DNA from: Psococerastis gibbosa
Taxonomy: Eukaryota; Arthropoda; Insecta; Psocodea; Psocidae
Length of the DNA stretch: 64,000 nt
Reading direction: 5' to 3'
NCBI GenBank assembly: GCA_963971405.1
Contig: OZ020487.1
Span: 12,373,344 to 12,437,343 of the forward strand
Part shown: positions 46,193 to 56,850 of the stretch, in pieces
How positions within the stretch are numbered: position 1 is the first letter of the stretch
Layout: every line of letters starts with the position of its first letter
Notes under the pieces: generated by a model
The model's database searches: none
What the model was told of the DNA's origin: nothing
Seen by the model: the letters and a program-made list of their open reading frames with translations, nothing else
Program-made: the position numbers and the translations under genes

Positions 46193-46378
46193 GCGACAAG
46201 CGACTTCGCTGGCAAGGTGGTAGCGTGTTTGTACTTGTGCGAGTCTCAACACACTTTGCGATCGGAGACGCGTCGTAACTCGACTCAAGTACCTAATAGG
46301 TTACTTAGTGAGGTGATTGAAAAGATTAATCGGATGCATTCTTTAAATTGTTTGTACGCGATTAACCTTTTTATATAA
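46193..46378 (+). repeat. SINE-like family 3 (GATCGGAGACG repeat)
   Basis: Core words: GGTGGTAGCGTGTTTGTACT, GCGATCGGAGACGCGTCG and, at the end, AAATTGTTTGTACGCGATTA ACC. Other copies: 7822-7948 and 10808-10965 (reverse), 31950-32090 with 32241-32279, 35630-35795, and a 3' piece at 63470-63530. Length near 180 bp suggests a SINE, but no clear B box was found. Confidence 0.65.
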
Positions 46379-47189
46379 AGAAAGACAAATTTGACCGCTG
46401 CACCGGGACTATAGCGATGGAGAACCTGGACCTAGTTCAAGGGGTAACACAGCTACCTGAGCTAAGGGAAGGTGTACCCAGAGGGACACAATAAGAAACC
46501 TCAGTTGTAGTAGGAGGAGGACCTGGTTACAGTAATCAGAAGACTAAAGTAATAATAGGGCTACCAAACTCGACTAGTCTAGCCCAATAAATAAAAAAGT
46601 TATTTCAGGTGAATTCAATTAAACAGTCATATGCCGGTGCGTCAGAATAATCGATGTTAAGGGGCTGTCCACATAGAAAGCTGCCACCTTCTTACCCAGT
46701 TCAACTCACTCCTTAATTCGCACAATCAATGAATGTCCATATTTTGGTGGGAAATGTTTACGGCACTGATTACAGCAAGAAATATTGACAGAAAAGCGCT
46801 GGTGGGAAGTAATTATCAGCAACAGCGCGGAAATACCCATTAGCTCCCAGGAAGTGCCCATCAAACCCATTCTAACTCAAGCCCCCCCCCCCCATCCAGC
46901 TGAAGGTTGCCCTTCAAACAGGGAGGCACGCGACCCCCCAAAAACGAATAGCTGGAGGTGGTGCAATGTGAAGGTCATCCCCTCTTCAACGAGATGTATT
47001 TTAGTAGTAGCAGATTGTTTAATTGGGAGACTTCAGAGGAGTTTAAAGGACAATCCGACACCTTACTAGAAGTTTTTTTTTACAAAGTCAACTGCGTCAT
47101 AGAAGTAGAAGAAATTGTCTTCTACATTTCAATACACTTTATTTTATTTGTTTATTTATAATAGTCAATGTGACTCGTGCCCAAATTCA

Positions 47190-47460
47190 AGACAAGTCTA
47201 ATTTTATGGTTAATTCATGCTTACGCCGGTTACATTGTGTAAATCGTAGGTAAGCATGCCTCAACTTGTCCAGTATCGCTTGCAGCCGGTGTAGGTTGAC
47301 ATCGAGGACGTATACCAGTTTACCGATGGCCAAAAATTCACACGGAAACTGTATCAATAATGTCCGAAAAATCAATAGGTCGTTGGCATTGGGCAAGGGA
47401 CCATAAGAAGACCTAGGTCCATAAAATGGACATTTATTTTTGTTTTTGTGCAGCCGGCGC
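47190..47460 (-). repeat. repeat with conserved peptide LVYVLDVNLHRLQAI
   Basis: Reverse relative of 21700-21915; both end with THE words TTGACATCGAGGACGTATA or equivalent. The CAGCCGGCGCAGGTTTTGAAG piece at 47451 suggests a partial tandem duplication of its end. Confidence 0.5.
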
Positions 47461-47769
47461 AGGTTTTGAAGTCGTGGACCTAACCTAACCTTTCATGTAA
47501 CCGTGGATTAGCCATCCCTGATATTGGTAATAAAATTGTTTTCAGATTTCAACTACCATTCACAGTTTGTCCATAAAAAAAAATAAAAGCTATTTCAAAA
47601 AGATCTGCAGGACACCGTGCAGCGGACCCCACCGTTCACTTCCGATCTCTAAATGAACCCCTTAACGGATTATCTAGCGTTCGCGGGACACCCTGTATAC
47701 AGGCAGCTGCAGCAAATCCAGAGAAATGTTTCGCATGTCATCACATAGAGATCAGGCCGTGAATATTTA

Positions 47770-47770
<1 letters not shown>

Positions 47771-47810
<40 letters not shown>
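47771..47810 (+). repeat. A40 homopolymer
   Basis: Forty consecutive A. Upstream, 47600-47770 includes GCGGGACACCCTGTATAC, a motif frequent in insect dispersed repeats, so the run may be the tail of a retroposed sequence. Confidence 0.7.
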
Positions 47811-47811
<1 letters not shown>

Positions 47812-48539
47812 GTGAAGCATTGTAGATTATGATGTTGTAGAATTGGTAGGCTGTGACATCACCCTATTGTATTGAATGGGAGGATCTTATCAGCATGACG
47901 GCAATTACTGCGGGGCGTGATAACATGATACCTATTCTAATACATGATAATGGAATTTGGAGTAAAGCAAGGTTAATTCGGGGCAACTCCCTTCTAAAAT
48001 GTAACATGATCCTGCGACAGGTTACGATGGGGAGCAATGCTAACTCTCGATTAGGTCCAGTGAACTTCATTTACTCGAATTCTGGTTATCCGGATTTCCT
48101 ATAATCCAAATTTTAAAAATTAATTTTACGTATTTTACGTATTGTTGTTTTATTATGCCACACACATCACAAATCCGCATTCGCCTGGCTATTCCTCGTT
48201 GCACCTTTGTAATAATATCCCGGGAGCAGCATTGACCGCATTCACCTGAGGAAGTGAGGCAATCCGGTTGGATGCTGTTGCCTTATATAAACAATTGAAC
48301 CTTGATGAGGCGACCTACATTGCATAACGTCTCAGTAAATCTTTTTATGCGAGTGCAGTAAAAGAAATATAAAACAATTATGGGTTCTACTTCTAACAGA
48401 GATTATTGTATTGTACGTATACCGTTTCTGAACAGGGAATACAGTATATTAGTAGTCGCCAATCACACGACAGAATACATCGTAAAGTTGGAATTGTGTG
48501 CCATAGTGATATGCAACGAAATAAATTTGTCTTTATTGC

Positions 48540-48755
48540 TTCGGCATGATAACATAGTCAGCTGCGTCATTGAGGGGACCATGGAAGGCGTAAATCGACG
48601 GGGACGGCCACGAGACGAATATCTCCAACAAGTTAAACATGATTTGGGGATAACGTCCTATGTGGAGCTGAAGAGGGCATGTCAAAATCGCGGAGATTGG
48701 AGACATCGCTGCAATATGTTACTGCCAACCAGCCACCATCCGGCTGTGACTTGAA
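48540..48755 (+). pseudogene. non-LTR retrotransposon ORF2 3' end
   Basis: Encodes EGTMEGVNRRGRPRDEYLQQ, then VKHDLGITSYVELKRACQNR and GDWRHRCN before a stop. The GxRxRGRP..W..Q...DLG...Y.E..R.A..R..WR pattern is the classic end of a LINE ORF2. Only the 5'-truncated tail is present. Confidence 0.8.
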
Positions 48756-48769
48756 GAAGAAAATTTATA

Positions 48770-48945
48770 CGGTAAGGAAGTGTAAGGAAAGCTTTGTGAT
48801 TTTGAGATTTCAATGGATTTACACGCTTAGAGGTCCCAGGAACCAACAAAAAGTTGTTTTTACAAAATGTCTGGCTGTCTATCTGTTCATCGATTTGTGG
48901 GCAAACTACTAAATGAATTTTGATGAAAGTTGGCATGTACTTACG
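48770..48945 (-). repeat. fragment of the poly-G-tract element
   Basis: Reverse-oriented 3' portion: GTAAGGAAAGCTTTGTGAT, GATTTACACGCTTAGAGG and AAATGTCTGGCTGTCTATC. Lies just downstream of a LINE 3' end. Confidence 0.6.
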
Positions 48946-49021
48946 TAGATGCTAAAGGGGTTAGGTTTTTTACCACGTGAATCTAATATAGTCATACCAC
49001 CCTTAGAAATAACTCGGTAAG

Positions 49022-49076
49022 GAATACTGGACGGCACTGCAATGCATTGAAACATGGGAGTGCCGTCCAGTACTCC
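49022..49076. repeat. hairpin of about 20-bp arms
   Basis: GGAATACTGGACGGCACTGC and GAGTGCCGTCCAGTACTCC are inverted around a short loop. It is part of a longer low-copy repeat (48995-49260) with reiterated AATACATTTGAA-like words; a partial relative is at 51305-51385. Confidence 0.55.
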
Positions 49077-49561
49077 TTCTAAGGATGGTGAGAACTGCCA
49101 GAACTCCCTAAGGGCGGGCCCCACCATTGCTTGTAAAGTCTCGAAAAGGAATTCTGCAATACATTGGAAGATGGCCCGGATTCTTTGCCAATACATTTCA
49201 ACCGGTGGTGAGAACCGGCCGAAGTCAGTTTGTCTACCGTGTGTACGGCTCAAAAATCGATAGCTGCCGTTACGCTAAACCGAGACAGTCCAGTTGATTG
49301 CGAATTAGACTACAGGCTTGAATTGGAAGTTCGAAGAATTTTTCTTCGGTCCGTAATTTACCTTCACCGCAAGAAGAAAAACATCGCTCCCGGACATGTT
49401 ACAAAGGCTCAAGAAAGAGGATCTACCAGTCCACAGGCCTAGACTCTCCTGGCTTTCACTTAGCATTAATAAATTTTTATGAGCATCATATATGTATTTC
49501 GGGAATCAAGGGATTCAATCGCCCAGATCGGATGGAGTATAGATTTCCAAAACATAGTCTT

Positions 49562-49613
49562 ATTTTCTTTCGAATAGTTCGATGGACAATGACGAGTGGG
49601 GCTTAATTAAGCC
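49562..49613 (-). terminator. H2A: histone 3'-end region: palindrome over stop codon and purine-rich element
   Basis: 49600-49613 is a perfect 14-bp palindrome, GGCTTAATTAAGCC, containing the TAA stop. It could form a hairpin with a four-base loop but does not match the canonical 16-nt histone stem-loop. Reversed, 49575-49562 contains CGAAAGAAAATA, resembling the histone downstream element that pairs with U7 snRNA. Whether processing occurs here is unknown. Confidence 0.35.
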
Positions 49614-49981
49614 TTCTTCTCTGTCTTCTTGGGCAGGAGAACTGCCTGAAGGCTGGGCAATACACCACCCTGGGCAATCGTGACGCCAGACAGTAACTTG
49701 TTCAATTCTTCGTCATTTCGGATGGCCAGTTGGAGATGTCGCGGAATGATACGAGTCTTTTTGTTGTCACGAGCAGCATTGCCTGCCAACTCGAAGACTT
49801 CAGCAGCCAAATACTCCATGACAGCAGCCAGGTATACAGGGGCTCCAGCTCCGACACGTTCAGCATAATTTCCCTTGCGCAGCAGTCGCTGTATACGGCC
49901 CACGGGGAACTGAAAACCTGTACCGCTTGAACGGGATTTTGACTTTCCCTTAACTTTTCCACCCTTTCCACATCCAGACAT
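49607..49981 (-). CDS. H2A: histone H2A, intronless, divergent
   Basis: A complete 124-residue core histone, matching the usual insect H2A length. The histone fold is intact: QFPVGRI, then [30 protein letters not shown], the acidic-patch segment NDEELNKLL and the C-terminal [10 protein letters not shown]. It packages DNA in the nucleosome as a dimer with H2B. It departs from the almost invariant insect sequence at several sites: SGCGKGG instead of SGRGKGG (Arg3 to Cys), SSGTGF before [11 protein letters not shown] for [14 protein letters not shown] for EVLELAGN, and LPSLQ for LPNIQ. No other histone gene is visible nearby, so this is an isolated copy outside a histone repeat, perhaps a decaying or specialised variant. 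The TAA stop lies inside a palindrome. Confidence 0.95.
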   Translation of the reverse strand: MSGCGKGGKVKGKSKSRSSGTGFQFPVGRIQRLLRKGNYAERVGAGAPVYLAAVMEYLAAEVFELAGNAARDNKKTRIIPRHLQLAIRNDEELNKLLSGVTIAQGGVLPSLQAVLLPKKTEKKA

Positions 49982-50059
49982 GATAATTTAGTGACAGATA
50001 CGATATACGATAAGGCAAAGATCGTGGGTTCAAATTCCACTCCGACCAGTTTTCTTCAT

Positions 50060-52280
50060 TAACTAAGAAAAACAACACAGTCAAACGCAAGGGTTACTTA
50101 TGATAATCAAAAGCAGACTGGAAGCAGGCAGATACTAATTGCAGGAACAACAGACGGCAGGCACTACTTTCGTACCTGGCTATATAACTAGCCAGGCATC
50201 TGCCTAGTGCAAGAACATAATATATTGTCAGGTACGGTACCTTGGTACAGCCACAACATAAGGAAGTGGGCGGGTCTTTTGATTCAGACAGTTTAACCTT
50301 TCTAATAAACTAGTGTCGCCTTACACTTCTGGTCAAGGTTAAAATACCGTGAGTGGCAAACCTAACACTAAGACTGCCATGTGTATGGAAGATTAACATG
50401 ACAACACTTTCAGCAAAGGTAATTTAATAAATAAATAAGCTTGTAATATGTTGCCAACAGACTAAGTCCAAAAACGGCATCACTTACAATATAACACATA
50501 AAATAATAATATAATTCAATACAATAATGCCATGTTACAGCGTTTTCTTAAGTCCATATCGCAAGGCAAGGGCCCGTGTGCGACTTATACTATCTGGCTA
50601 TGGAGGGAGGGGGAGGGGGGGGGGGTGGAGTGTTTACGGGGTGGTATACTTTTATGTTGGTAGTAGTTCGGTCTTTATCCATTGTGTAACTGCTCTTTTG
50701 AAACAATTGAAGTTTTTTAATGACTTTATTTGGGTTGGTAGTTTGTTGTAATAGGATATGCCTATATATTTAGATTGGTGTTGAGATCTTGTGGTTCGAA
50801 CAGTTTGTTGTGTGAAAGGATGTGTGTGGAGCCATCTTGTGTTGTGTGAGTGTTGTACAGATTTTAAGTTTTGTTTTTGATTGCGTACTAATATTATTGA
50901 GTTTTTTATATATAATTGTTTAACGTCTAGGACATCCGCTAAAATGTATAGGTCTTATGTTGGATATAATGTCCCCTTTTTATGTATAATTTAGATAGAT
51001 AGATAGCACTTATACATTAAAGCAAAGTTTTCGTATGTTAAATATAGTAAGTTATATAAGTTACATAAAATAAAATAATACCACATACATGAAAGTTAAG
51101 TTAAGTCTTGTGTCTTTAAAAATTAAAATTAAACAAAAACATCTTAGAATGAAACACAGAATCAAGTTAAGGTTCCAAAAACGGCTGACTTAAACATGGG
51201 CAGGCTCAATTTGCACACAACAATATTGTCCCAATCGCCCTACATCTTCAGAAAAACCAAATAGAGCGTTAAGAGAAACTTAAGCTCGATCCAATCATTA
51301 TGGGTATAGGGAATACTGGGCGGCATCGCCGTCTACTAATGCAAAATCCTTTCCAATACTTTCCAAGCGATGATGGAACCGAACTGGAGGGATAGAAACC
51401 ATACGGGTGTAAAAAAAATTAAATTTCAATACTCATATTATCTATCTCAGTACCAATACGAATTGATAAATAAGAGAGCACGGACGGCCTGGCAGTGGCA
51501 GCTCGATTACAAGAGCACTGAGGCAGCCCTCCCAAAATTGTTAGGTAAGAGATTAAAAAAAATGCCCTATGGTCACTCGGGTTCACTCGTAAAGGTTCGT
51601 TCTTTTTTCTCTGTCGGGGTTAGAACCAAGAAAGTCCAATGAGGTTCATTTGTGACGTCATTTTGTAGATGGCAGCACCAGTTGCACTGATATCAAGGCG
51701 TTGATTTTTCCATAAGCCTCAATACTATTTTAAAATTATTTTATTTATGTATTATTTTAAAGTGATATTTTTCTAAAAATCATGGAGAATATATATATAT
51801 TAAATTATATGCAGCGAAATAAAGTCCAGGCATAGTAAAAATATTAAAATAATTAATTAGATGCTAAGAGCTTAGCTTTCACATGCAAACGGCGGCCATT
51901 TTGAATAATATGGATATCGGTTTGTCGTCAGCGAATCTAGTGACCAAAACTGTCCCTACAGAACCTCATTCATTTCATGGGCCGGTGCCCAGTTCTCTAC
52001 CAACTTTGTATCAGGTAGGACTGTCGAAAGAGAAGTGTGGGAACTGAGGCAGTCGGTGAAATATGTAGTGCAATCTCACGTGGGGCCTGTATAATGACAT
52101 TGAATAATACACAACAGTCCCACGGCAATGAGAGGTTAATAATATAGTTCTGTATGCTAATTGTGGGCAATAAGGTAATGAACAACGAAACAAATGGTTG
52201 AAATAACATCATTCATTTGACACGGGTTTTTCTCATGTCATTAGGGACAGAGGCCGTCCCAGACCTCATAAAAGGGGGAG
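50060..52280. other. no gene supported
   Basis: Upstream of H2A. AT-rich with a G-run at 50605-50625 and TAGATAGATAGATAG at about 50993. No divergent H2B or other histone gene is present. Confidence 0.5.
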
Positions 52281-52289
52281 GCACTTGTC

Positions 52290-52730
52290 AGTAGCGTAAC
52301 GATAGGTTTTCGAAGGGGGCAGTATATAATTTGGCGCCCCTCCACCCATTTTCATAAAAGTGCATAAAATGGGGACGTGCGCAGCTTTTACATTAATGAC
52401 CTTAGTGTCCTTTGCGCATGAGCCAGAGGGTTTGAAGGATATGAAGGGGGGCCCGGGGGTCTCCCCCTGTGCTATAAATTTTTTTGAAAAATGGGTCTAA
52501 AATATTGGGGTTTTACGCATTTTCAGAGCAATAAGGTTCCTATATTACAGGAAATTAGTATGTGAACAAGGGGGACCCGGGGGTCTCCCCCAGGCGATAT
52601 TTAAAAAAAATGGGGCTGAAATAGTGGGGTTTTACGCATTTTGAGTGCAGTTAACTCTTGGATTTTAGAGGCAAAGAATATAACTGCCTTCCAAAGGGAG
52701 GGGGGCAGTGCCGGTCGCTGCGTCCGCCTC
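52290..52730 (+). repeat. GTAACGATAGG repeat with internal GGGGGTCTCCCCC words
   Basis: Begins CAGTAGCGTAACGATAGGTT, like the fragment at 45530-45580 (ATGGCGTAACGATAGGTTTTC). It holds two tandem-like blocks with CCCGGGGGTCTCCCCC and GGGGTTTTACGCATTTT. The left end looks hAT-like (CAGTRGCGTA), but no right end or duplication was found. Confidence 0.5.
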
Positions 52731-53033
52731 TGATTAGGGAACTAGTTGAACTAGTTACTTTCTCGCAATGCAATCTTTATATCTAACTAATTTATAAAAT
52801 TCCACCATACAGTGTCAGCTGGGAGACCCCAGTCAGTCCCAAACATTATTACCATGTCCCAACAAACCAGCAAGGAAGGGTTGACAGTTGTAGGCTTGGA
52901 GCATCCCGATACTTTTCAAGAGAACGGGGGATCCCAATTTGAGTCAGTAGGCAAAAAAGGAGGTCCTCGAGTCTGAATCCTTGATGGGTCTCAGTTTGTA
53001 TCTTCACGGGATGCGAAGTCTACTCTTTGTTAA

Positions 53034-53419
53034 GCCTGAGTGTTCAAAATGTTTTGTAAACAAGAAATTATCGTACTTTTTGGACGAAATTTATTAATTG
53101 CTCGTTCCACAGCCACAAAGATATAAAAGGGAACAGATGAAACAATCTTAAAAAATACGAGCTTTCAATGAAAGCTGTCAATTCCCCATACAGATTTACA
53201 ACTGTGCTACAGAATGGGTTTAAGGCTCTTTATCCAATTTTTTCAAGGTAATAATATTTCAGTTCAGAAAATATAAACTTCCTGCGATAATTTGGATTTT
53301 TTATGATTTTTTTTATCTGTTCACTTTGTTATCTTTGTATCTGTGGAATGAGCAATAAATTATTTTCGTCAAAAAATCAGCAAAATTTCTTGTTTACAAA
53401 ACATTTTGAACACTCAGCC
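53034..53419. mobile_element. 386-bp foldback element flanked by TTAA (AGTGTTCAAAATG family)
   Basis: Ends GCCTGAGTGTTCAAAATG and reversed GGCTGAGTGTTCAAAATG, then TTTTGTAAACAAGAAATT inverted. TTAA at 53030-53033 and 53420-53423. Related, more diverged copies lie at about 15700-16130 and 17290-17710 and a short one at 58110-58260. Confidence 0.8.
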
Positions 53420-53861
53420 TTAACTGAAGAAACAAGAAGGATTCAAGCTGGATGAAACCGGTTCTTGACCAGGGCTTATAAAAAGATACCTGTGCGACTT
53501 CAACCGGTAAGGTTTCTGTTTGTCAATAATGCTGATTCTCTACTAACAAACAAGCACATACCAACGTAAATTTAGTAGTATTCTGAATAAGCAATACGTG
53601 GTTTTCAGCAACAACACAGGTGACTGGAAACTCATATTCTATGAATACTTTATCTAAGACCACATTTCATTCAGGTTATCACGCACTCAATGAACAGGGT
53701 CAGATCAGGAGGTAGGCGGAGGGGGGGGGACCTTACATGTGTAAAAAATCAAATTTTTCAGGAAGTATCAATCGTAGAGCTGTCATTGATACATTAACTT
53801 GTAGTGGAATCCAGAAACTTGTGTTCCTCTACATTTTAGCACATAGTATGTCAAGACATGT

Positions 53862-54045
53862 AGCGTAGTGGTACGGACTCTGACTTTCACCCGAAAGGCT
53901 ACTGGCTACATTTTCTGGCCATTCTTCGGAGGGCATGTAAAGTAGTCGGTCCCGGGCCTTCCTAGTTGAGTGTAAGAGAGGGCTTTATAGCCCTAACTCC
54001 GCTAGGTTGACTTAGTAATAGAAACAATAAAAAGTCCTTATTTAT
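53862..54045 (+). mobile_element. tRNA-derived SINE, B box deleted
   Basis: Same family as 45085-45281 in forward orientation: AGCGTAGTGGTACGGACTC, then CACCCGAAAGGC, then directly ATTTTCTGGCCATTCTTCGG. About 20 bases holding the B box are missing relative to the other copy. Tail AATAAAAAGTCCTTATTTA. Confidence 0.8.
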
Positions 54046-54284
54046 TTATATTTATGTGCCCGTCACTAACACCGATTGGGCACAGTCAGCCTAGGTAAAT
54101 TGATTTACATAAAAAATTATAATGTGCAACTTGTAGAATGTCCGATGTAACAATTAAGGTGACAAGCGCGCGGAGAAATTTGTCATTGGAACAAACGGGT
54201 TGGTGATTGGTTGGTGCATAAAAACAGTATATATTTTTTTAACGGACTTCAGAAGATTTCAAGGTCCCTGGCGTGGCAAGGGGA

Positions 54285-54660
54285 CAAGGGCGGGTCCAGG
54301 ACAGATTTTCGGAGGGGGCCATCCCGGGAAAAGTGGGTGTAGCCTACCAAGCCAAATTAAGTTTTAACGATTGGGCAATTGCTGTGGTTGTTAGCAAAAC
54401 GAGCCGCATTAATTTACAGTGCATTATTTGAAAGGCCCACGTGCCTGATGCAGATAGGTACCGAGGGGGGGTCCGGGGGTCTCCCCTGGGGAAAAATTTG
54501 AAAATATAAGTTCAAAATAGTGGGGTTTTACCATTTTTACAGAAGTAAAATTTATAATTTAAAGATGGAAAACATATTCATTCATGTTACCATACTAAGG
54601 TTTGGTTTTAGAATGCCCTATTTTACACAGTGCATGCTTCTTTTTCTGGACCCGCCACTG
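54285..54660. mobile_element. hAT-like element with GGCGGGTCCAG ends
   Basis: Left end CAAGGGCGGGTCCAG and reversed right end CAGTGGCGGGTCCAG, flanked by CAAGGGGA (54277-54284) and CGAGGGGA (54661-54668), an 8-bp duplication with one mismatch. It holds a GGTCCGGGGGTCTCCCC motif also found in the repeat at 52290-52730. No transposase. Confidence 0.7.
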
Positions 54661-54799
54661 CGAGGGGAAAACCGTATGAAGTCAGCGACCAGCTAGCGAC
54701 AGAAATCTGTTGAAGTAGACTCTGGAGTTTTACACCAACCCATTTTCCTCCATGATAAATATCTTAGAGAATCGCCGGTGTTCGAATCGTCCATGTGTA

Positions 54800-55000
54800 T
54801 AGTCCACGCAAAATGAGAAAAGTATGGACATGGAATGTTTTGATCCTGTGCAACACTGTAGAAATATTCTTTGCACAATTTTTGTTATGCCTTGCATCCA
54901 ATGCAACAAAGTAACACAAAATGGTGCAAGAAATATTTATACAGTGTTGCACAGGATCAAACCATTCCATGTCCATACTTTTCTCATTTTGCGTGGACTA
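54800..55000. mobile_element. 201-bp TA-flanked hairpin element
   Basis: Arms TAGTCCACGCAAAATGAGAA and its reverse pair for about 85 bp through GATCCTGTGCAACACTGTA, with TA at both flanks (54798-54799, 55001-55002). This is the layout of a Tc1/mariner MITE. The arms are nearly identical. Confidence 0.75.
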
Positions 55001-55879
55001 TACCTAGCTGCAGCCAAAAGGGTAGTTGACAGTCACATGTATAGTATCAAAATTTACTTTTCAAATTCTATTTTATAGCTGTATCATTTTTTTTAATTTG
55101 GCTTTGTGCAAAAACTGACATTGTGTGGGGTGACTCTCACTACATTCAGGCATCACAGGTATTTTGCTGCCTTTTCTTTCTCTTTCAAATGAATATTTTT
55201 AGCTGTACGAATTGCTCACCGGCAAGGTTGTCTTACGTTTCCTTCTAATGGGCAATGTCAATTGATTGAAATGATGTTGTTTACGAGGATAAAATTACAA
55301 TAGGCGTATGGCCTCCGGCCTAGAGGCTGTTCTACTATAAAACGAGTATACATAGAGCGATGGGAGCAAAAACAATTTTTTTCCAAGCTCCATTGACAAG
55401 TTAGATAGTAGAGACGTAAATGAGTAAAAACGCCGAACCTAATAGGGGAGAACCGGTGATCACTGTATTTTTTGTAGCAGTAAGCTAGGCAGTAAGCTAG
55501 GCAGGCCCCAGAGCCTGAAGGTGTGCTTGTTCCAGCGTGCATCCGGCCCTCTGCCGGATGTGCTAAAGGTGTCTCAATGAACAATGAACACTCCTTGGCT
55601 CTGTAGGCTAATATCCGTCACCCTTCTACTGTGCACAGGCCCGTGCAGCAGGGCAGTGCCTGAATATGAGTAATTAGCGTACCTAGCTTGCCTTCTTAAA
55701 TATTGTTTTTCGGCAGTATTTTTAATTGACGGCAGAAATCTGTCATTCTATGGTCTGAAGTAAAAATTCATTGTGGAACCACTGTACGTCTCTATGCCCT
55801 AATAATTGTTAGACGTCATTGGTGACTGGGATCCTGAAAATTGAAAACATCGTTCGCAGCGAAGTACGAATGGCTCAAC

Positions 55880-56030
55880 ACCGAGCTCCAAACTTCGTAT
55901 AGACAGACATTTCGTACAAAAACACCTGGTACCTGGGACCTCAAAACGTGTAAATTCACTGAAATCTCGAAATCGAACATTTCGACCATCACAAAGCTTT
56001 CCATATAGGTACTACGTATAAATAGGTATT
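55880..56030 (+). repeat. fragment of the poly-G-tract element
   Basis: AGACAGACATTTCGTACAA, CTGGGACCTCAAAACGTGT and CATCACAAAGCTTTCCATAT identify the 3' portion of the family; the 5' two-thirds are absent. Confidence 0.6.
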
Positions 56031-56814
56031 AAAATTAATTATGTAAAACCATGGACAATAATCTACTTGTGAGGAGTTCGGTGCTCCTACAGTTCTGGCG
56101 ACTGAGGCAGTCGCCTCACCGCGTCATAGGAATTTGGGGTATAGGATGGAAATTGAATCCATAAGTTGGTTTTGGCAATGTGAGCGCTTCTTGCAATACT
56201 TATTAGAACTTCTAATACTGTATGGGCCGTTAACGAATGCCTCCCTATGTGGGTTTTCTTGCCACTAGTAATTGGCTAATGTGGAATAGGTATTGGCGCC
56301 TAGTCGTAGTGTATAATTGAGTTTCATGTCTTTGCTTCTTTTCATTCTTTCACCTCGAACAAACACATCTGTAGGCAAACCAGGGTAGAGCAGAACCTAA
56401 AAAAATTTAAGAAACCGCTGGCTACTGTTAATGAGCAGGTTTTCAACATAAAAGGCTAATACAATGAGCCGTGCCGATAATAGTTTCTTTCAATCTTTCT
56501 GCGCAGCTATCGACTGCAAACCTCCCTCCAATCTCCATTTGTGGACTACATGCCACCAGTAGTGCCCAATGATTTTAATCACAACCTAGGCAAGATTTGT
56601 AGAGTGTAGATTATTAGTAGGTAATATCAGAGAATATTTCATTTAACTTAGCAATAGCAACAACAGGTCAATTGAACTTAAACGCCTTAGCCTGTGAAAA
56701 ACATAATGAAGCTAAAGTCTTGACAGAGTTAGGAATCTGCCAAAATTAGCATATTAATGACTGACAATGTTATGTGAAGAAAGGTGGCCTATGAGCAGCA
56801 TTCCTATCACTTAC

Positions 56815-56850
56815 CCTCTTGCCATCCGGTGAAAATTTAATCCAAACCCC
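56815..56850 (-). CDS. candidate 36-nt exon with WD-repeat-like peptide
   Basis: Twelve codons, GVWIKFSPDGKR, lie exactly between a TAG acceptor and a strong AGG|GTAAGTG donor, phase 0 at both ends. FSPDGK is a hallmark of WD40 strands. However, the exon is tiny, a second frame is also open from an upstream acceptor, and no neighbouring exon was found. It could belong to a separate WD40 gene or be coincidence. Confidence 0.25.

Noticed and set aside
54693-55078. Overlapping open frames on both strands
   Set aside because: They are explained by the 201-bp hairpin element, whose arms read similarly in both directions.
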